From: DASWTL01 sp036405495
GTDB taxonomy: Bacteria; Bacteroidota; Bacteroidia; Sphingobacteriales; Sphingobacteriaceae
Assembly (NCBI GenBank): GCA_036405495.1
Contig: DASWXL010000144.1
Location: 1-20,315, forward strand
Reading direction: 5' to 3'
Length of the DNA stretch: 20,315 bases
In this document: positions 4,652 through 13,805 of the stretch, in pieces
How the letters are laid out: each line of letters opens with the position of its first letter
Position numbering within the stretch: position 1 is the first letter of the stretch
Notes under the pieces: generated by a model
Database searches by the model: none
The model's input: only the letters and a program-made list of their open reading frames with translations
Told to the model about the DNA's origin: nothing
Translations under genes and position numbers: made by a program

Positions 4652-7042
4652 TTAGCTAAACTTCATTCTCTGTATTCGTACAGCGTTCAATATTGCCAGT
4701 AATGCAACACCGACATCAGCAAAAACTGCCTCCCACATAGTGGCAAGGCCGCCTGCTCCCAGGATCATCACGATAACTTTGACACCGAACGCGAACCCAA
4801 TGTTTTGCCATACTATTCGATTGGTTGCCTTGCCAACGTCAATAGCACGGGCAATCCTGGAAGGATGGTCTGTTTGAATAATAACATCGGCGGTTTCAAT
4901 GGCCGCGTCGCTACCCAGTCCACCCATGGCAATACCAACATCGCTTAAAGCAAGCACAGGAGCATCATTAATCCCGTCGCCCACAAAGACAACAATCCGT
5001 GAAGGATCTTTTTTCAGTTCTTCTACTTTCTGCACCTTGTGCTCAGGAAGCAGATCTCCAAAAGCCTCATCAATGCCCAGAGCTTGAGCAACCCGGTCAA
5101 CGACAGCCTGTTTATCGCCGGAAAGCATGACCGTTTTTATGTTCTTAGCATGGAGGGACGCAACAGCCTCTTTACTGTCACCTTTGATTTGATCAGCGAT
5201 AGTGATATACCCGGCCGGTTTGCTATCTACCGCCACCACAACAATGGTATCGGCTACTTGTCTTACCTTTTCATCAACCTGTATGCCCATTTTATCCATA
5301 AGCTTGAGATTTCCGGCTAAAACATCCTTTCCATCGATTTTGCCTTTGATACCATGGCCGCTGACCTCCTCCAGATCTTGCGGTTGGATATTTCTCGTCT
5401 TTTCCCCTACATGCTCAACCAGTGCCTGTGCAATGGGATGGGTAGAACTTGCCTCCAGAGCTGCTGCCATCGGCAGCCATTCTGTTTCCGGGATACTATT
5501 CAAGCTTATGACTTCACGTACTTTGAAAACCCCTTCGGTAAGCGTGCCTGTTTTATCCATTACCACTGTGTCCACTTTGGTCATCAGGTCAAGAAAATTT
5601 GATCCCTTAAACAGAATGCCATTTCTGGAAGCTGCACCTATTCCGCCGAAATAACCGAGCGGAATAGAGATTACCAACGCACAAGGACAGGAGATCACCA
5701 GGAAGATCAGGGCTCGATACAGCCATTCTGAAAAAACATAATCAGCAGAGAAAAAGTAAGGCAACGCTACAATACAAAGTGCGAGGAAAACAACGATCGG
5801 CGTATAGACCCTGGAGAACTTTCTGATAAATTGTTCAGTCTTTGCCTTTCGGGTTGTCGCCTCCTGCACCAGTATCAAGATGCGGGCCAGGGAGCTATCG
5901 TTAAACAATTTCGTTACCATAAGTTCAACTACTCTGCCCTGATTAATCATACCGGCAAGTGCCGTTTCTCCCTTGTTTAACGATTGCGGCTGGCTTTCTC
6001 CGGTTAATGCGGCGGTGTTGAAACTACTGCCTTCACTAAGCATTTCGCCATCCAATGGCACTTTTTCCCCGGCTTTTATCTGGATAGTCTCTCCCACTTT
6101 CACGTCGTTCGGGTCAACATCTACATAGGACCCGTTGCGCAAAACCGTAGCCTGATCGGGTCTGATATCGAGCAATGCCTTGATACTTCTCTTGGCCCGG
6201 TTAACCGCAGCATCCTGAAATAACTCGCCAATGGTATAAAACAGCATTACGGCAACCCCTTCCGGGTATTCGCCGATAAAGAATGCACCGACCGTGGCAA
6301 TAGTCATTAGCATGAACTCGGTAAACACGTCGCCCTTAATGGCGTAAGTAACGCCACGCTTTGCAACCGGCCAACCTACAGGAGCATAAGCCACAGCATA
6401 CCAGATGAAGCGCATCCATTCGTTAAAAACCGAATAATTGTCTAAAACGATACCCGCAAGAAGCATCAGCATGCTTATAGCTACCGGCACATATTCATTC
6501 CGGCCTCCTGTTTCAGCGCCGTGGACATGTTTCTGCTCATCCTTTGCAGAAACCTCAGAAGGCCGTTCTTTATGAACGTGTTTGGAAACCTGCCAGCCGG
6601 AGGTAACCCTAAGGCCTTCTTTTTCGATCAGGGCAAAAATCTGGCTTTTATCGATCAGCTCCTGATCGTACTCTAACTGCAACGGGCCCGCGTCGGAAAC
6701 GGATACATAGGCAACTCCCGGTAGCTGACGTAACCTGTCTTCCAAGGCGTTCGCCTGATTGATCTGAAGTATTCCCTCCACATCAAGCAACAAATGGTGA
6801 TATCTGCGCGTAATTTCGGCTCCCTCGATTTCGGCTTCATACTGCAGGGTTTCCAACGAAATAGTATCGGGGTCATAATGAAAGCAAAGTTGGGCCTGAC
6901 TATTCAAACCACCCGACACCAGGTGCACTTTCTCGACCCCGTTGTGCTGTTCTATCTTCTTAATGATCCGCTCCACACACTGATCACGTTCATCCGGCAC
7001 CTCAGGAAGTAAAACATCGAGGTTGATTTTTAATTTCTTCAT
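4652..7042 (-). CDS. cadA: Heavy-metal-exporting P1B-type ATPase (Zn/Cd/Pb group)
   Basis: This 796-aa inner-membrane pump exports divalent metal with ATP. Visible parts are two HMA-like N-terminal folds (about 1-75 and 80-148), a His-rich linker (HVH at 155-157 and 172-174), membrane helices from about 184, the actuator motif TGES (347-350), the CPC metal motif (452-454) in SCPCAL, phosphorylation site DKTGT (Asp496), HP at 535-536 in the nucleotide domain, GDGIND (688-693), and, in the last helices, Lys755 and Asp776 (FADVG). The Lys/Asp pair is typical of the Zn/Cd/Pb subgroup rather than the Cu subgroup. Both HMA folds lack the CxxC pair, which is unusual. It is the second gene of a two-gene operon, 11 bp after the methyltransferase-like gene. 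Confidence 0.95.
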   Translation of the reverse strand: MKKLKINLDVLLPEVPDERDQCVERIIKKIEQHNGVEKVHLVSGGLNSQAQLCFHYDPDTISLETLQYEAEIEGAEITRRYHHLLLDVEGILQINQANALEDRLRQLPGVAYVSVSDAGPLQLEYDQELIDKSQIFALIEKEGLRVTSGWQVSKHVHKERPSEVSAKDEQKHVHGAETGGRNEYVPVAISMLMLLAGIVLDNYSVFNEWMRFIWYAVAYAPVGWPVAKRGVTYAIKGDVFTEFMLMTIATVGAFFIGEYPEGVAVMLFYTIGELFQDAAVNRAKRSIKALLDIRPDQATVLRNGSYVDVDPNDVKVGETIQIKAGEKVPLDGEMLSEGSSFNTAALTGESQPQSLNKGETALAGMINQGRVVELMVTKLFNDSSLARILILVQEATTRKAKTEQFIRKFSRVYTPIVVFLALCIVALPYFFSADYVFSEWLYRALIFLVISCPCALVISIPLGYFGGIGAASRNGILFKGSNFLDLMTKVDTVVMDKTGTLTEGVFKVREVISLNSIPETEWLPMAAALEASSTHPIAQALVEHVGEKTRNIQPQDLEEVSGHGIKGKIDGKDVLAGNLKLMDKMGIQVDEKVRQVADTIVVVAVDSKPAGYITIADQIKGDSKEAVASLHAKNIKTVMLSGDKQAVVDRVAQALGIDEAFGDLLPEHKVQKVEELKKDPSRIVVFVGDGINDAPVLALSDVGIAMGGLGSDAAIETADVIIQTDHPSRIARAIDVGKATNRIVWQNIGFAFGVKVIVMILGAGGLATMWEAVFADVGVALLAILNAVRIQRMKFS

Positions 7043-7053
7043 AGTCAGTTACT

Positions 7054-7662
7054 TTAAATCAATCTTTTAACTTTTTTGCAATAGGCGATGTATTCATCAG
7101 CGTGCTGTTTTACAAGAAAGTCTTCCTCAAGCCTGATCTGAATTTGAATCAACACGTATCCGCAAACGAGAACCAGTAAAGTCAGTGCATTTGGAAGCAG
7201 CAGAAAAAATCCCAATAACGATACCAGCATGCCGAGAAAAACCGGGTTTCTGGATATACCAAATAATCCATGTCGAATTAATTGCGTCTTATTCTGATGG
7301 TCTAAACCAATACGCCAGGAATTTCCCATTTGGAACTGCGCAATGGAGATCCAAACCAGGGACAATACGCCAAGAACGACACCGACAAGGTGAAGCACTG
7401 GTATTAGCAGGTAGGTAAATGGAGACAAGTACTGATAAGCCCCATCGGGAAACCAGGATGTAATTATCGATATAAGCGTAAGGCCAATTAAGATCTTAAA
7501 CCATCTGCCAATAAAATCATGTGCCGTGTCTGACGTTCCAAAGGTAACCGGGTTTACTCCGGTACTTTTATAAGTACGAACCGTTGGCCAGGCAAAAGCG
7601 ATTAGTAAGTACAGAAAAAAAAATGTCAGCGAAAATACCTTGATGAATGCCTCTGTTACCAT
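7054..7662 (-). CDS. Isoprenylcysteine carboxyl methyltransferase-like membrane protein
   Basis: This 202-aa protein has about five hydrophobic segments. The C-terminal half carries the ICMT/PEMT-type signature: RHGLFGISRNP (about 130-140), where the R-H-x-x-x-x-x-R-(N/H)-P motif helps bind S-adenosylmethionine, and EEDFLVKQHADEYIAYCKKV near the end, where the paired Glu belong to the active site. Bacteria that lack prenylated proteins still encode this family, and the substrate is unknown. Members often sit beside Zn/Cd efflux genes, as here. The ATG (7660-7662) follows a TAnnTTTG box and a palindrome, so this gene heads the operon with cadA. Confidence 0.85.
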   Translation of the reverse strand: MVTEAFIKVFSLTFFFLYLLIAFAWPTVRTYKSTGVNPVTFGTSDTAHDFIGRWFKILIGLTLISIITSWFPDGAYQYLSPFTYLLIPVLHLVGVVLGVLSLVWISIAQFQMGNSWRIGLDHQNKTQLIRHGLFGISRNPVFLGMLVSLLGFFLLLPNALTLLVLVCGYVLIQIQIRLEEDFLVKQHADEYIAYCKKVKRLI

Positions 7663-7684
7663 TTTGCGTTAGTTTTTAATATCA

Positions 7685-7692
7685 CAAAGCTA
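7685..7692 (-). promoter_or_regulatory. -7 promoter element for the ICMT-cadA operon
   Basis: On the minus strand the sequence is TAGCTTTG, an exact match to the Bacteroidota -7 consensus TAnnTTTG, 22 bp upstream of the ATG at 7660-7662. The -33 region falls in the palindrome at 7705-7721. No clear TTTG -33 element is seen. Confidence 0.6.
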
Positions 7693-7704
7693 CTGTCCAA
7701 GCCG

Positions 7705-7721
7705 ATGCAATGGAATTGCAT
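7705..7721. promoter_or_regulatory. Candidate Fur-family operator (7-3-7 palindrome)
   Basis: ATGCAAT-GGA-ATTGCAT is a perfect palindrome with a 3-bp centre. It lies between the stop of the Fur-family gene (7725) and the -7 box of the ICMT-cadA operon, over the expected -33 region. A bound repressor would block RNA polymerase. The same motif was not found upstream of the other operons in the window. The identity of the regulator is inferred from adjacency. Confidence 0.55.
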
Positions 7722-7724
7722 TCT

Positions 7725-8138
7725 TCAGTGGCTGCATCTATCGCATATCCCTTTAACTGTTAACTGAACCTCTTCCAGCAGAAATCCCTGCGGCAGACTG
7801 ATCTCGGGAATTTTAGATTTCGGCAGACAGAAAGTTTCTTTACAAACGGCGCAGGTGAAATGAATGTGAAGATCGAAATGGCCGTCAGCAGAGCAATCCT
7901 TACAGAGCGCATACTTTTGTGCTCCGGATCCGTCGGCAATCAAATGCACCAGGCCTTTTTGCTCAAATTTTTTAAGCGTTCTGTATATCGTTATCCGATC
8001 GGCAGGCGCCAGGCCATTCTCAACTTCTGTCAAACTTACCGCATAGGGCTGTTTATCCAGGAAGTCGAATACCAGCAAGCGCATTGCGGTCGGGCTTATG
8101 TTTTTTGCGAGCAGCTTTTGCTCTATTTCCTTTTTCAT
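7725..8138 (-). CDS. Fur-family metal-responsive transcriptional regulator
   Basis: This 137-aa protein starts with a winged helix (about 1-70: ISPTAMRLLVFDFL and ITIYRTLKKFEQKGLVHLI, the recognition helix and wing). The dimerisation and metal-binding half has HFDLHIHFTC (87-96), with His87, His91 and His93. It also has two Cys pairs, C96/C99 and C132/C135, the structural zinc site of Fur, Zur and PerR. The extra Cys79, Cys82 and Cys104 could add a sensing site. It ends the operon after czcB (9-bp gap), so it is made with the efflux pump. The palindrome just downstream suggests that it controls the ICMT-cadA operon. Whether it senses zinc (Zur-like) or another metal cannot be told from sequence. 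Confidence 0.9.
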   Translation of the reverse strand: MKKEIEQKLLAKNISPTAMRLLVFDFLDKQPYAVSLTEVENGLAPADRITIYRTLKKFEQKGLVHLIADGSGAQKYALCKDCSADGHFDLHIHFTCAVCKETFCLPKSKIPEISLPQGFLLEEVQLTVKGICDRCSH

Positions 8139-8147
8139 GTTACTCTG

Positions 8148-9425
8148 TTAGTGACCGTGACCTCCGCCGCCAGACATTTTTGCCAAAACAAAGAATGCCC
8201 CTTTTGTAATTATTGAAGCATTTGCAGGAATGTTTTTCATGGGAGTAATCTCGGTATAACCAACATCGGAAACACCTTTTACTACCAGTACCCTTTCGAA
8301 ATACACGGAAGGCTCATCGACGTGGCCCTTTTCATCGGCGTGTTTTTCTTCAGTGTGCTTTTCGTCCTTAGCCGCAGCCTTGCTCTGAACAAAAATATAG
8401 TCCTTTCCCTGCTCGGTTACAATGGCATCGGTCGGAACAGCCTGTGCCTCCTTCTGTCCAATACTGATGAGTGCCGTAATATTCATTCCTTCAATTAATC
8501 CGCTGTGACTGCCGAGTACGACAGAATGCACAGGAATGGTCTTGGATTCATTGGCGAAAGCAGTGCCGATAGAGAAGATCTTTGCGTCATATTCTTTTCC
8601 AGGATTATTGGTTAGTGTGAAGTGAATGGTCTGATCCTCTTTGAGCTTGGGAAGGTCCTTCTCATAAACGAACAAATCGAGGTGCAACTGAGCATTGTTC
8701 ACAATCTCCGCAACCGGAGTACTTTGATCGATTGGCGAACCGATCTGTGCTGTGACTGTACTTATAGTCCCACTGATCGGAGCCGTGATACTGATCGTTG
8801 TGTTGATATTACCACGACTTACGCTTGCCGGCGAAATACCAATTGAACTCAGTTGCTTTTGAAGCGAATTGCGGGTAGCTCTTAAAGTTGCCAGTTCTGT
8901 TTGGACCCTCTGGACATTTTTTAGCGGAGCGGCGTTTCCTTCCACCAATTCACGCTGCCGTTTGAGCTCAATTTCACTCAAGTTGATCTGCGCCAGAACC
9001 GTTTGTAATTCCTGCTGCATCTGAGCGGCGTCGGGGTTGATAATGGTAGCTACGATCTGGCCTTTGCGCACATAACTTCCCGGTTGGATAGTGAGCGTTT
9101 TTAAGACCCCGCTACTGAGTGAGGTGATCAGGGCTTTGTTTTGATTTGGTACAGATAGGATACCATTTGCTCTGATGGAAGTGCGAAGATTTTTCATCTC
9201 GATCGGTCCCTGTGTGATGCCGGCCGTTTCCATCTGCTCGTGGGTAAGCGAAACAATATTACTTTCTGTTTCTTCATGGCCAGCCTCTTCATGTGCAACC
9301 TCTGCTTCCTGAGTTTTATTAGTACTGGTGTCGGGACCGCAGGAGGCCAATAATGTTATGACGCTTAATATTGCGAGAATTCGTTTCATCAAATTTGAGA
9401 TATGAGGTATGAGATATGATAGCAT
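8148..9425 (-). CDS. czcB: RND efflux periplasmic adaptor (CzcB/CusB family) lipoprotein
   Basis: The protein links the inner-membrane pump CzcA to the outer-membrane channel. The ATG at 9423-9425 gives 425 aa, but the start is more likely the ATG at 9387-9389 (413 aa). From there MKRILAILSVITLLASC is a proper lipoprotein signal with the lipobox LASC, and the 12 residues before it come from a short repeat. In the long numbering, barrel-sandwich (lipoyl-like) strands lie at about 104-130 and 212-240 around a coiled-coil hairpin (131-195), followed by beta-barrel and membrane-proximal domains. There is a His/Glu-rich stretch after the lipid anchor (HEEAGHEE), a second at 353-370 and a terminal GGGGHGH, all likely metal-binding. 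It follows czcA by 5 bp. Confidence 0.9.
   Translation of the reverse strand: MLSYLIPHISNLMKRILAILSVITLLASCGPDTSTNKTQEAEVAHEEAGHEETESNIVSLTHEQMETAGITQGPIEMKNLRTSIRANGILSVPNQNKALITSLSSGVLKTLTIQPGSYVRKGQIVATIINPDAAQMQQELQTVLAQINLSEIELKRQRELVEGNAAPLKNVQRVQTELATLRATRNSLQKQLSSIGISPASVSRGNINTTISITAPISGTISTVTAQIGSPIDQSTPVAEIVNNAQLHLDLFVYEKDLPKLKEDQTIHFTLTNNPGKEYDAKIFSIGTAFANESKTIPVHSVVLGSHSGLIEGMNITALISIGQKEAQAVPTDAIVTEQGKDYIFVQSKAAAKDEKHTEEKHADEKGHVDEPSVYFERVLVVKGVSDVGYTEITPMKNIPANASIITKGAFFVLAKMSGGGGHGH
9396..9419. repeat. 14-bp period direct repeat between czcA and czcB
   Basis: TGAGATATGA occurs at 9396-9405 and 9410-9419. The repeat fills the space between the czcA stop and the preferred czcB start and encodes the doubtful N-terminal extension of the longer CzcB reading. 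It may be a recent duplication; no function is evident. Confidence 0.55.
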
Positions 9426-9430
9426 ATACG

Positions 9431-12400
9431 TTACCTGTTTAAATAATAGTTTAGTCTTATTGCCGCCTGGTTGTACTCATTAAGTACTTCCAGGTAGCTC
9501 TTTTGTATGTCAATTGCTTGGGTAAGAAACTGTGTGAGTTCCGAAAAGCTGATTTCTCCACCCCGATATGCCAGGTTTGCGGCCTTAAGGATCTGATCGG
9601 CCTGTTTTAACCCGGATGCCTCATAGAAAACCAAGAGCTCCTCCTGTTTTTTCACCTCCTGAAATGCCTGAATGTAGTTGCTTTGAAGTGAGCTGATCTC
9701 AAAGTTTACAATGGTACTTTGATACTGTCGCTCCAATTCTGCCGCCCGGACGCCGCTTCTGTATGCACCGCGACCTAAGAGCGGAATGCCGACCGAGAGC
9801 GAAAACCCAGAATATGGATTAGTAGCACCATACAGTCGTTGAGAAAAGAAGCGACCATCGAAGCTTGGCATGTTCGTTCGTTTTTGGACTTTCAATTCTG
9901 CCGAGGCAATGTTTTCGTTTTGCCGTTGCAACTGGACGGATGGATGATCTTCAAGGGAGCCTATTGAAGTATCTGTTGCTACCTTTTGAAGTGGTTTTAG
10001 CTCCGGCAAAAATGGGATGTTACTGTTTGTCAAGCGCCTGAGCGTTTCCTGTTCGGCCTGTATATCACGCTGCAGAACACTAAGCTGAACGGCTACTTCA
10101 CGCGATCTTGCCCTAGCTGAGATGCTATCCAAGCCAGCACTTTCGCCTACCCGCACTCTCCGTACGGTTGCGTCCGTAAGCGCCTGGAAAATACTATCCA
10201 TTCGCTGATATAGTTGCTGCCGGTTTTGAAAATACCATAGCTTGTAATAGCTGCTTTGTACTTCACGCTTTATTTCAAGTGCCCTTAGCTGTTTGGCATA
10301 ACTAACGGACCTCACTTGTTCTTGAAGAAGATCTTTCCTTGCTTTATAGAGACCCGGCCATTCAACACTTTGGGAGACCCCGATCTTTAATAATCCCTTC
10401 GGATCCATCGGATTAATATCCTCGTTCTCCACGAAAACTCCAGTCTTCGGCAGGTTTAACCATGTTCGTCCTAGTGCCTGGTTTCTTTGCAATTGCAGAT
10501 CCGCAGCCCGAAGCTGCAGGTTATTGACAAGGGCAGTGTCATAGACCGCGTTAAAAGATGCCCGTGCAGGTTGCTGCCGGTCCTGCGCTGTAACGGATTG
10601 CGTGACAAACAAGAGCGCTATAACCGTCACTACTTGGGAAGCAGGTGAATTTGGTCGCATTTTATTTTTTATAAAAATCAAATACAAGACTGGCAGGAGA
10701 ATTAGGGTTAGTATAGTAGCTGTAATCAGACCACCAATCACCACTGTGGCCAGGGGTTTCTGGACCTCGGCTCCGGCTCCGCCCGATAATGCCATAGGAA
10801 GGAAGCCAAGGGAAGCAACGGTAGCGGTCATCAGTACCGGTCGCAGCCGGATCTTTGTTCCCCGGAGAACCCGATCGAGCACATTTTTTACTCCGTCCTT
10901 TTCCAGTTGGTTGAAGGTGCCGATAAGAACGATCCCGTTAAGAACAGCAACCCCGAACAAAGCGATAAAACCGACCCCGGCGGATATGCTGAACGGCATA
11001 CCGCGAATCAGCAAAGCGAAAACTCCACCAATTGCCGACATCGGAATAGCAGTAAAAATCAGTGCGGCCTCCTTTACCGAACCGAAGGTGAAATAGAGCA
11101 GGGCAAAAATTAAAAGAAGCGCAACAGGCACCGCAATCTGTAACCGGTCCGAGGCCTGTTCCAGATTTTCAAAAGTGCCACCATAGGTAAAGTAATATCC
11201 CGTTGGCAGGATCGAACTGGTAGCCAATTTCGCCTGAATGTCTTCGACTACTGACTGCACATCTCTTCCCTGGATGTTAAAACCAACTACTATTCTTCGC
11301 TTGGCATCTTCCCGACTGATCTGCGCCGGACCTTCTTTAAATGAAACGGTGGCCACCTGGCTGAGCGGAATTTGGTTCCCGTCTGTTGTTGGAATAAAGA
11401 GATTGGCTACGTCTTCAATAGAATTACGCTCCATCGTATCTAATCTCACAACGAGGTCGAATTTGCGTTCATTCTCGAATACCACCCCGGCGGCAGCGCC
11501 TGCAAACGCTGTGCTTACGGTTGTATTGATATCGTGAACATTTAAACCGTAGCTGGCGATCTTTCCTCTGTCATATTGAATGGTAATCTGGGGCAAGCCG
11601 GCCGTACGTTCGATTTGCGGCTCGGTGGCACCTTCTACCGATTGTATCACCGCAGCTACCCTTGGAGCCAGATCAGCAAGCGTATCGATGTTTTCTCCAA
11701 AGATTTTCACCGCAACATCCTGTTTTACGCCAGTCATCAGCTCATTAAACCGCATCTGAATAGGTTGACTGGCTTCAAAGAACACGCCCGGAATTGCTTC
11801 CAGTTTTTCTTCCATCATTCGGGCGAGTTCGTTATAATCTTGCGTGGTTGTCCACTCGCTTTTATCCTTCAGCACGATGATCAGGTCGGTGGCTTCCGGA
11901 GGCATCGGGTCGGTTGGAACTTCGGCAGCGCCCGTTTTTCCAACAACTTCTTTTACCTCCGGGAATGACTTGATGATTTTTGATGCCTGCATGGATGTTT
12001 CGATACTTTGCGATAGCGAAGATCCCTGCGGAAGAATGCAGTGAAACGCATAATCGCCTTCCTGTAGCTGCGGTATAAACTCGGCTCCCATCCTGGAAAA
12101 AGCGAAAACAGTAATAGCCAGTAAGGCAAGTGAAGCAGTAACGACTATATACTTTGCCTTAATTGCCGCCCGGATAACCGGATCATACAACTTTTGAAAG
12201 AAATCCATCATTTTATCGGAGATGTTCTTCTTGCGTGAAAATTGTTTTGGCAGGAAAAGCGCTGACATCATCGGGATGTAGGTTATTGACAGGATAAGGG
12301 CACCAAGAATGGCGAAGCCGACTGTCTGGGCCATCGGCCGGAACATTTTTCCTTCTATTCCAACCAGCGAAAGAATTGGGATATACACGATCAGGATGAT

Positions 12401-13759
12401 GATCTCGCCAAAGGCGGCACTCTTCCGGATCTTGGATGCAGACACGTAAACCTCATGGTCCATCTCCTTTTGAGTAAGCTTTTTCAGACCGGTTCTTATT
12501 ACCAAATGGTGCATAGTGGCTTCCACAATGATCACCGCACCATCTACTATCAACCCAAAGTCGATGGCCCCAAGGCTCATGAGGTTAGCCGAAACGCCAA
12601 AGACATTCATCATTCCTAAAGCGAAAAGCATGGACAACGGAATTGCCGATGCGACAATTAATCCCGCCCTAAGGTTACCGAGAAACAGCACAAGAACAAG
12701 GATAACAATCAGCGCTCCCTCGACCAGATTTTTTTCAACAGTGGCAATTGCGCGGTTAACCAGATTGGTACGGTCAACGAAGGGTTTGATCTCAATATCG
12801 GCAGGCAGGCTTTTTTGGATTGTTTCCATTTTGTCTTTAACCCGTTTCACTACTTCAGCGCTGTTGCTGCCTTTCAGCATCATCACAATTCCGCCAACCA
12901 CTTCGTCTTCGCCATTATTGGTCATTGCACCGTACCGCACAGCATTCCCGAACCGCACGGTAGCCACATCACTGATCATTACTGGAATTCCGTTAACGTT
13001 TTTTACGACGATCATTCCAATCTCTTCCAAGGAAGAAATCAGACCAATGCCCCGGATGAAATAAGCGTTAGGCTTTTTATCGATATATGCCCCGCCGGTA
13101 TTCTGATTGTTCTTATCCAGCGCTTCATAAATCTCTGCGATGCTGACGTTGACCGATTTTAACCGATTTGGCTTTACGGCAACTTCATATTGCTTTACCT
13201 TCCCGCCAAAGGAATTGACCTCCGCGATGCCCGGAGTTCCGTACAACTGCCGGGCAACGATCCAGTCCTGCATAGTGCGGAGGTCCATTGAGGTGTATTT
13301 GTGTTCGCTTCCTTTTTTAGGATGGATCATATATTGGTATATATCGCCGAGACCGGAGCTGACTGGGGCCAGTTCGGGCTCGCCGACGCCTTCAGGAATT
13401 TGTTCCTCAGCTTCCTTCAACCGTTCGTTAATCAACTGCCTGGCGAAGTAGATATTGACATCATCATCGAAAACGACAGTCACAACAGAAAGCCCGAAAC
13501 GTGATATCGACCGCATCTCAATGAGATCGGGAATATTGGCCAGGCTTTGTTCAATCGGGTAAGTAATAAATTGCTCTACTTCCTGAGTGGCCAAAGTGGG
13601 AGCGGTAGTAATAACCTGAACCTGGTTATTGGTAATATCCGGGACGGCGTCGATCGGTAATTTCAGTGCAGAGTAAATCCCCCAAATAATCAGGGCCAAT
13701 ACGCCGATTCCGATAATCGCTTTATTCCGGATAGAATAAAGAATTATTTTATCCAGCAT
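9431..13759 (-). CDS. czcA: Fused heavy-metal RND pump CzcA and outer-membrane channel CzcC
   Basis: This 1442-aa protein carries two proteins. Residues 1 to about 1032 are a complete HME-RND pump: first membrane helix at 13-33, porter domain, and helix 4 with DFGLIVDGAVIIVE, whose Asp400, Asp406 and Glu413 are the proton-relay and metal residues of the Zn/Co/Cd group. The second half has QPIQMRFNELMTGVKQDV, as in CzcA. After the last pump helix (1018-1030) comes MRPNSP and a hydrophobic, signal-like stretch ending SVTAQD (about 1058). Residues 1060-1442 follow as a TolC-family efflux protein with long helical repeats. From memory the fusion is common in Bacteroidota. How the C-terminal part reaches the outer membrane, perhaps by cleavage after TAQ, is inference. 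No frameshift is seen. Confidence 0.95.
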   Translation of the reverse strand: MLDKIILYSIRNKAIIGIGVLALIIWGIYSALKLPIDAVPDITNNQVQVITTAPTLATQEVEQFITYPIEQSLANIPDLIEMRSISRFGLSVVTVVFDDDVNIYFARQLINERLKEAEEQIPEGVGEPELAPVSSGLGDIYQYMIHPKKGSEHKYTSMDLRTMQDWIVARQLYGTPGIAEVNSFGGKVKQYEVAVKPNRLKSVNVSIAEIYEALDKNNQNTGGAYIDKKPNAYFIRGIGLISSLEEIGMIVVKNVNGIPVMISDVATVRFGNAVRYGAMTNNGEDEVVGGIVMMLKGSNSAEVVKRVKDKMETIQKSLPADIEIKPFVDRTNLVNRAIATVEKNLVEGALIVILVLVLFLGNLRAGLIVASAIPLSMLFALGMMNVFGVSANLMSLGAIDFGLIVDGAVIIVEATMHHLVIRTGLKKLTQKEMDHEVYVSASKIRKSAAFGEIIILIVYIPILSLVGIEGKMFRPMAQTVGFAILGALILSITYIPMMSALFLPKQFSRKKNISDKMMDFFQKLYDPVIRAAIKAKYIVVTASLALLAITVFAFSRMGAEFIPQLQEGDYAFHCILPQGSSLSQSIETSMQASKIIKSFPEVKEVVGKTGAAEVPTDPMPPEATDLIIVLKDKSEWTTTQDYNELARMMEEKLEAIPGVFFEASQPIQMRFNELMTGVKQDVAVKIFGENIDTLADLAPRVAAVIQSVEGATEPQIERTAGLPQITIQYDRGKIASYGLNVHDINTTVSTAFAGAAAGVVFENERKFDLVVRLDTMERNSIEDVANLFIPTTDGNQIPLSQVATVSFKEGPAQISREDAKRRIVVGFNIQGRDVQSVVEDIQAKLATSSILPTGYYFTYGGTFENLEQASDRLQIAVPVALLLIFALLYFTFGSVKEAALIFTAIPMSAIGGVFALLIRGMPFSISAGVGFIALFGVAVLNGIVLIGTFNQLEKDGVKNVLDRVLRGTKIRLRPVLMTATVASLGFLPMALSGGAGAEVQKPLATVVIGGLITATILTLILLPVLYLIFIKNKMRPNSPASQVVTVIALLFVTQSVTAQDRQQPARASFNAVYDTALVNNLQLRAADLQLQRNQALGRTWLNLPKTGVFVENEDINPMDPKGLLKIGVSQSVEWPGLYKARKDLLQEQVRSVSYAKQLRALEIKREVQSSYYKLWYFQNRQQLYQRMDSIFQALTDATVRRVRVGESAGLDSISARARSREVAVQLSVLQRDIQAEQETLRRLTNSNIPFLPELKPLQKVATDTSIGSLEDHPSVQLQRQNENIASAELKVQKRTNMPSFDGRFFSQRLYGATNPYSGFSLSVGIPLLGRGAYRSGVRAAELERQYQSTIVNFEISSLQSNYIQAFQEVKKQEELLVFYEASGLKQADQILKAANLAYRGGEISFSELTQFLTQAIDIQKSYLEVLNEYNQAAIRLNYYLNR

Positions 13760-13805
13760 AAAATTTTTAGTTCTAAAAAATGAGAATTTGATGCATCAGA
13801 GCATC

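Noticed and set aside
4899..5654. Plus strand frames inside cadA, and similar ones inside czcA and the TonB gene
   Set aside because: They lie fully opposite clearly assigned genes and have low-complexity Ser/Thr/Pro/Phe-rich translations.
10460..10660. Separate czcC gene starting at the internal ATG of the pump gene
   Set aside because: The reading frame is continuous from the pump into the channel with no stop or shift, so it is annotated as one fusion protein. An internal start cannot be ruled out but is not needed.
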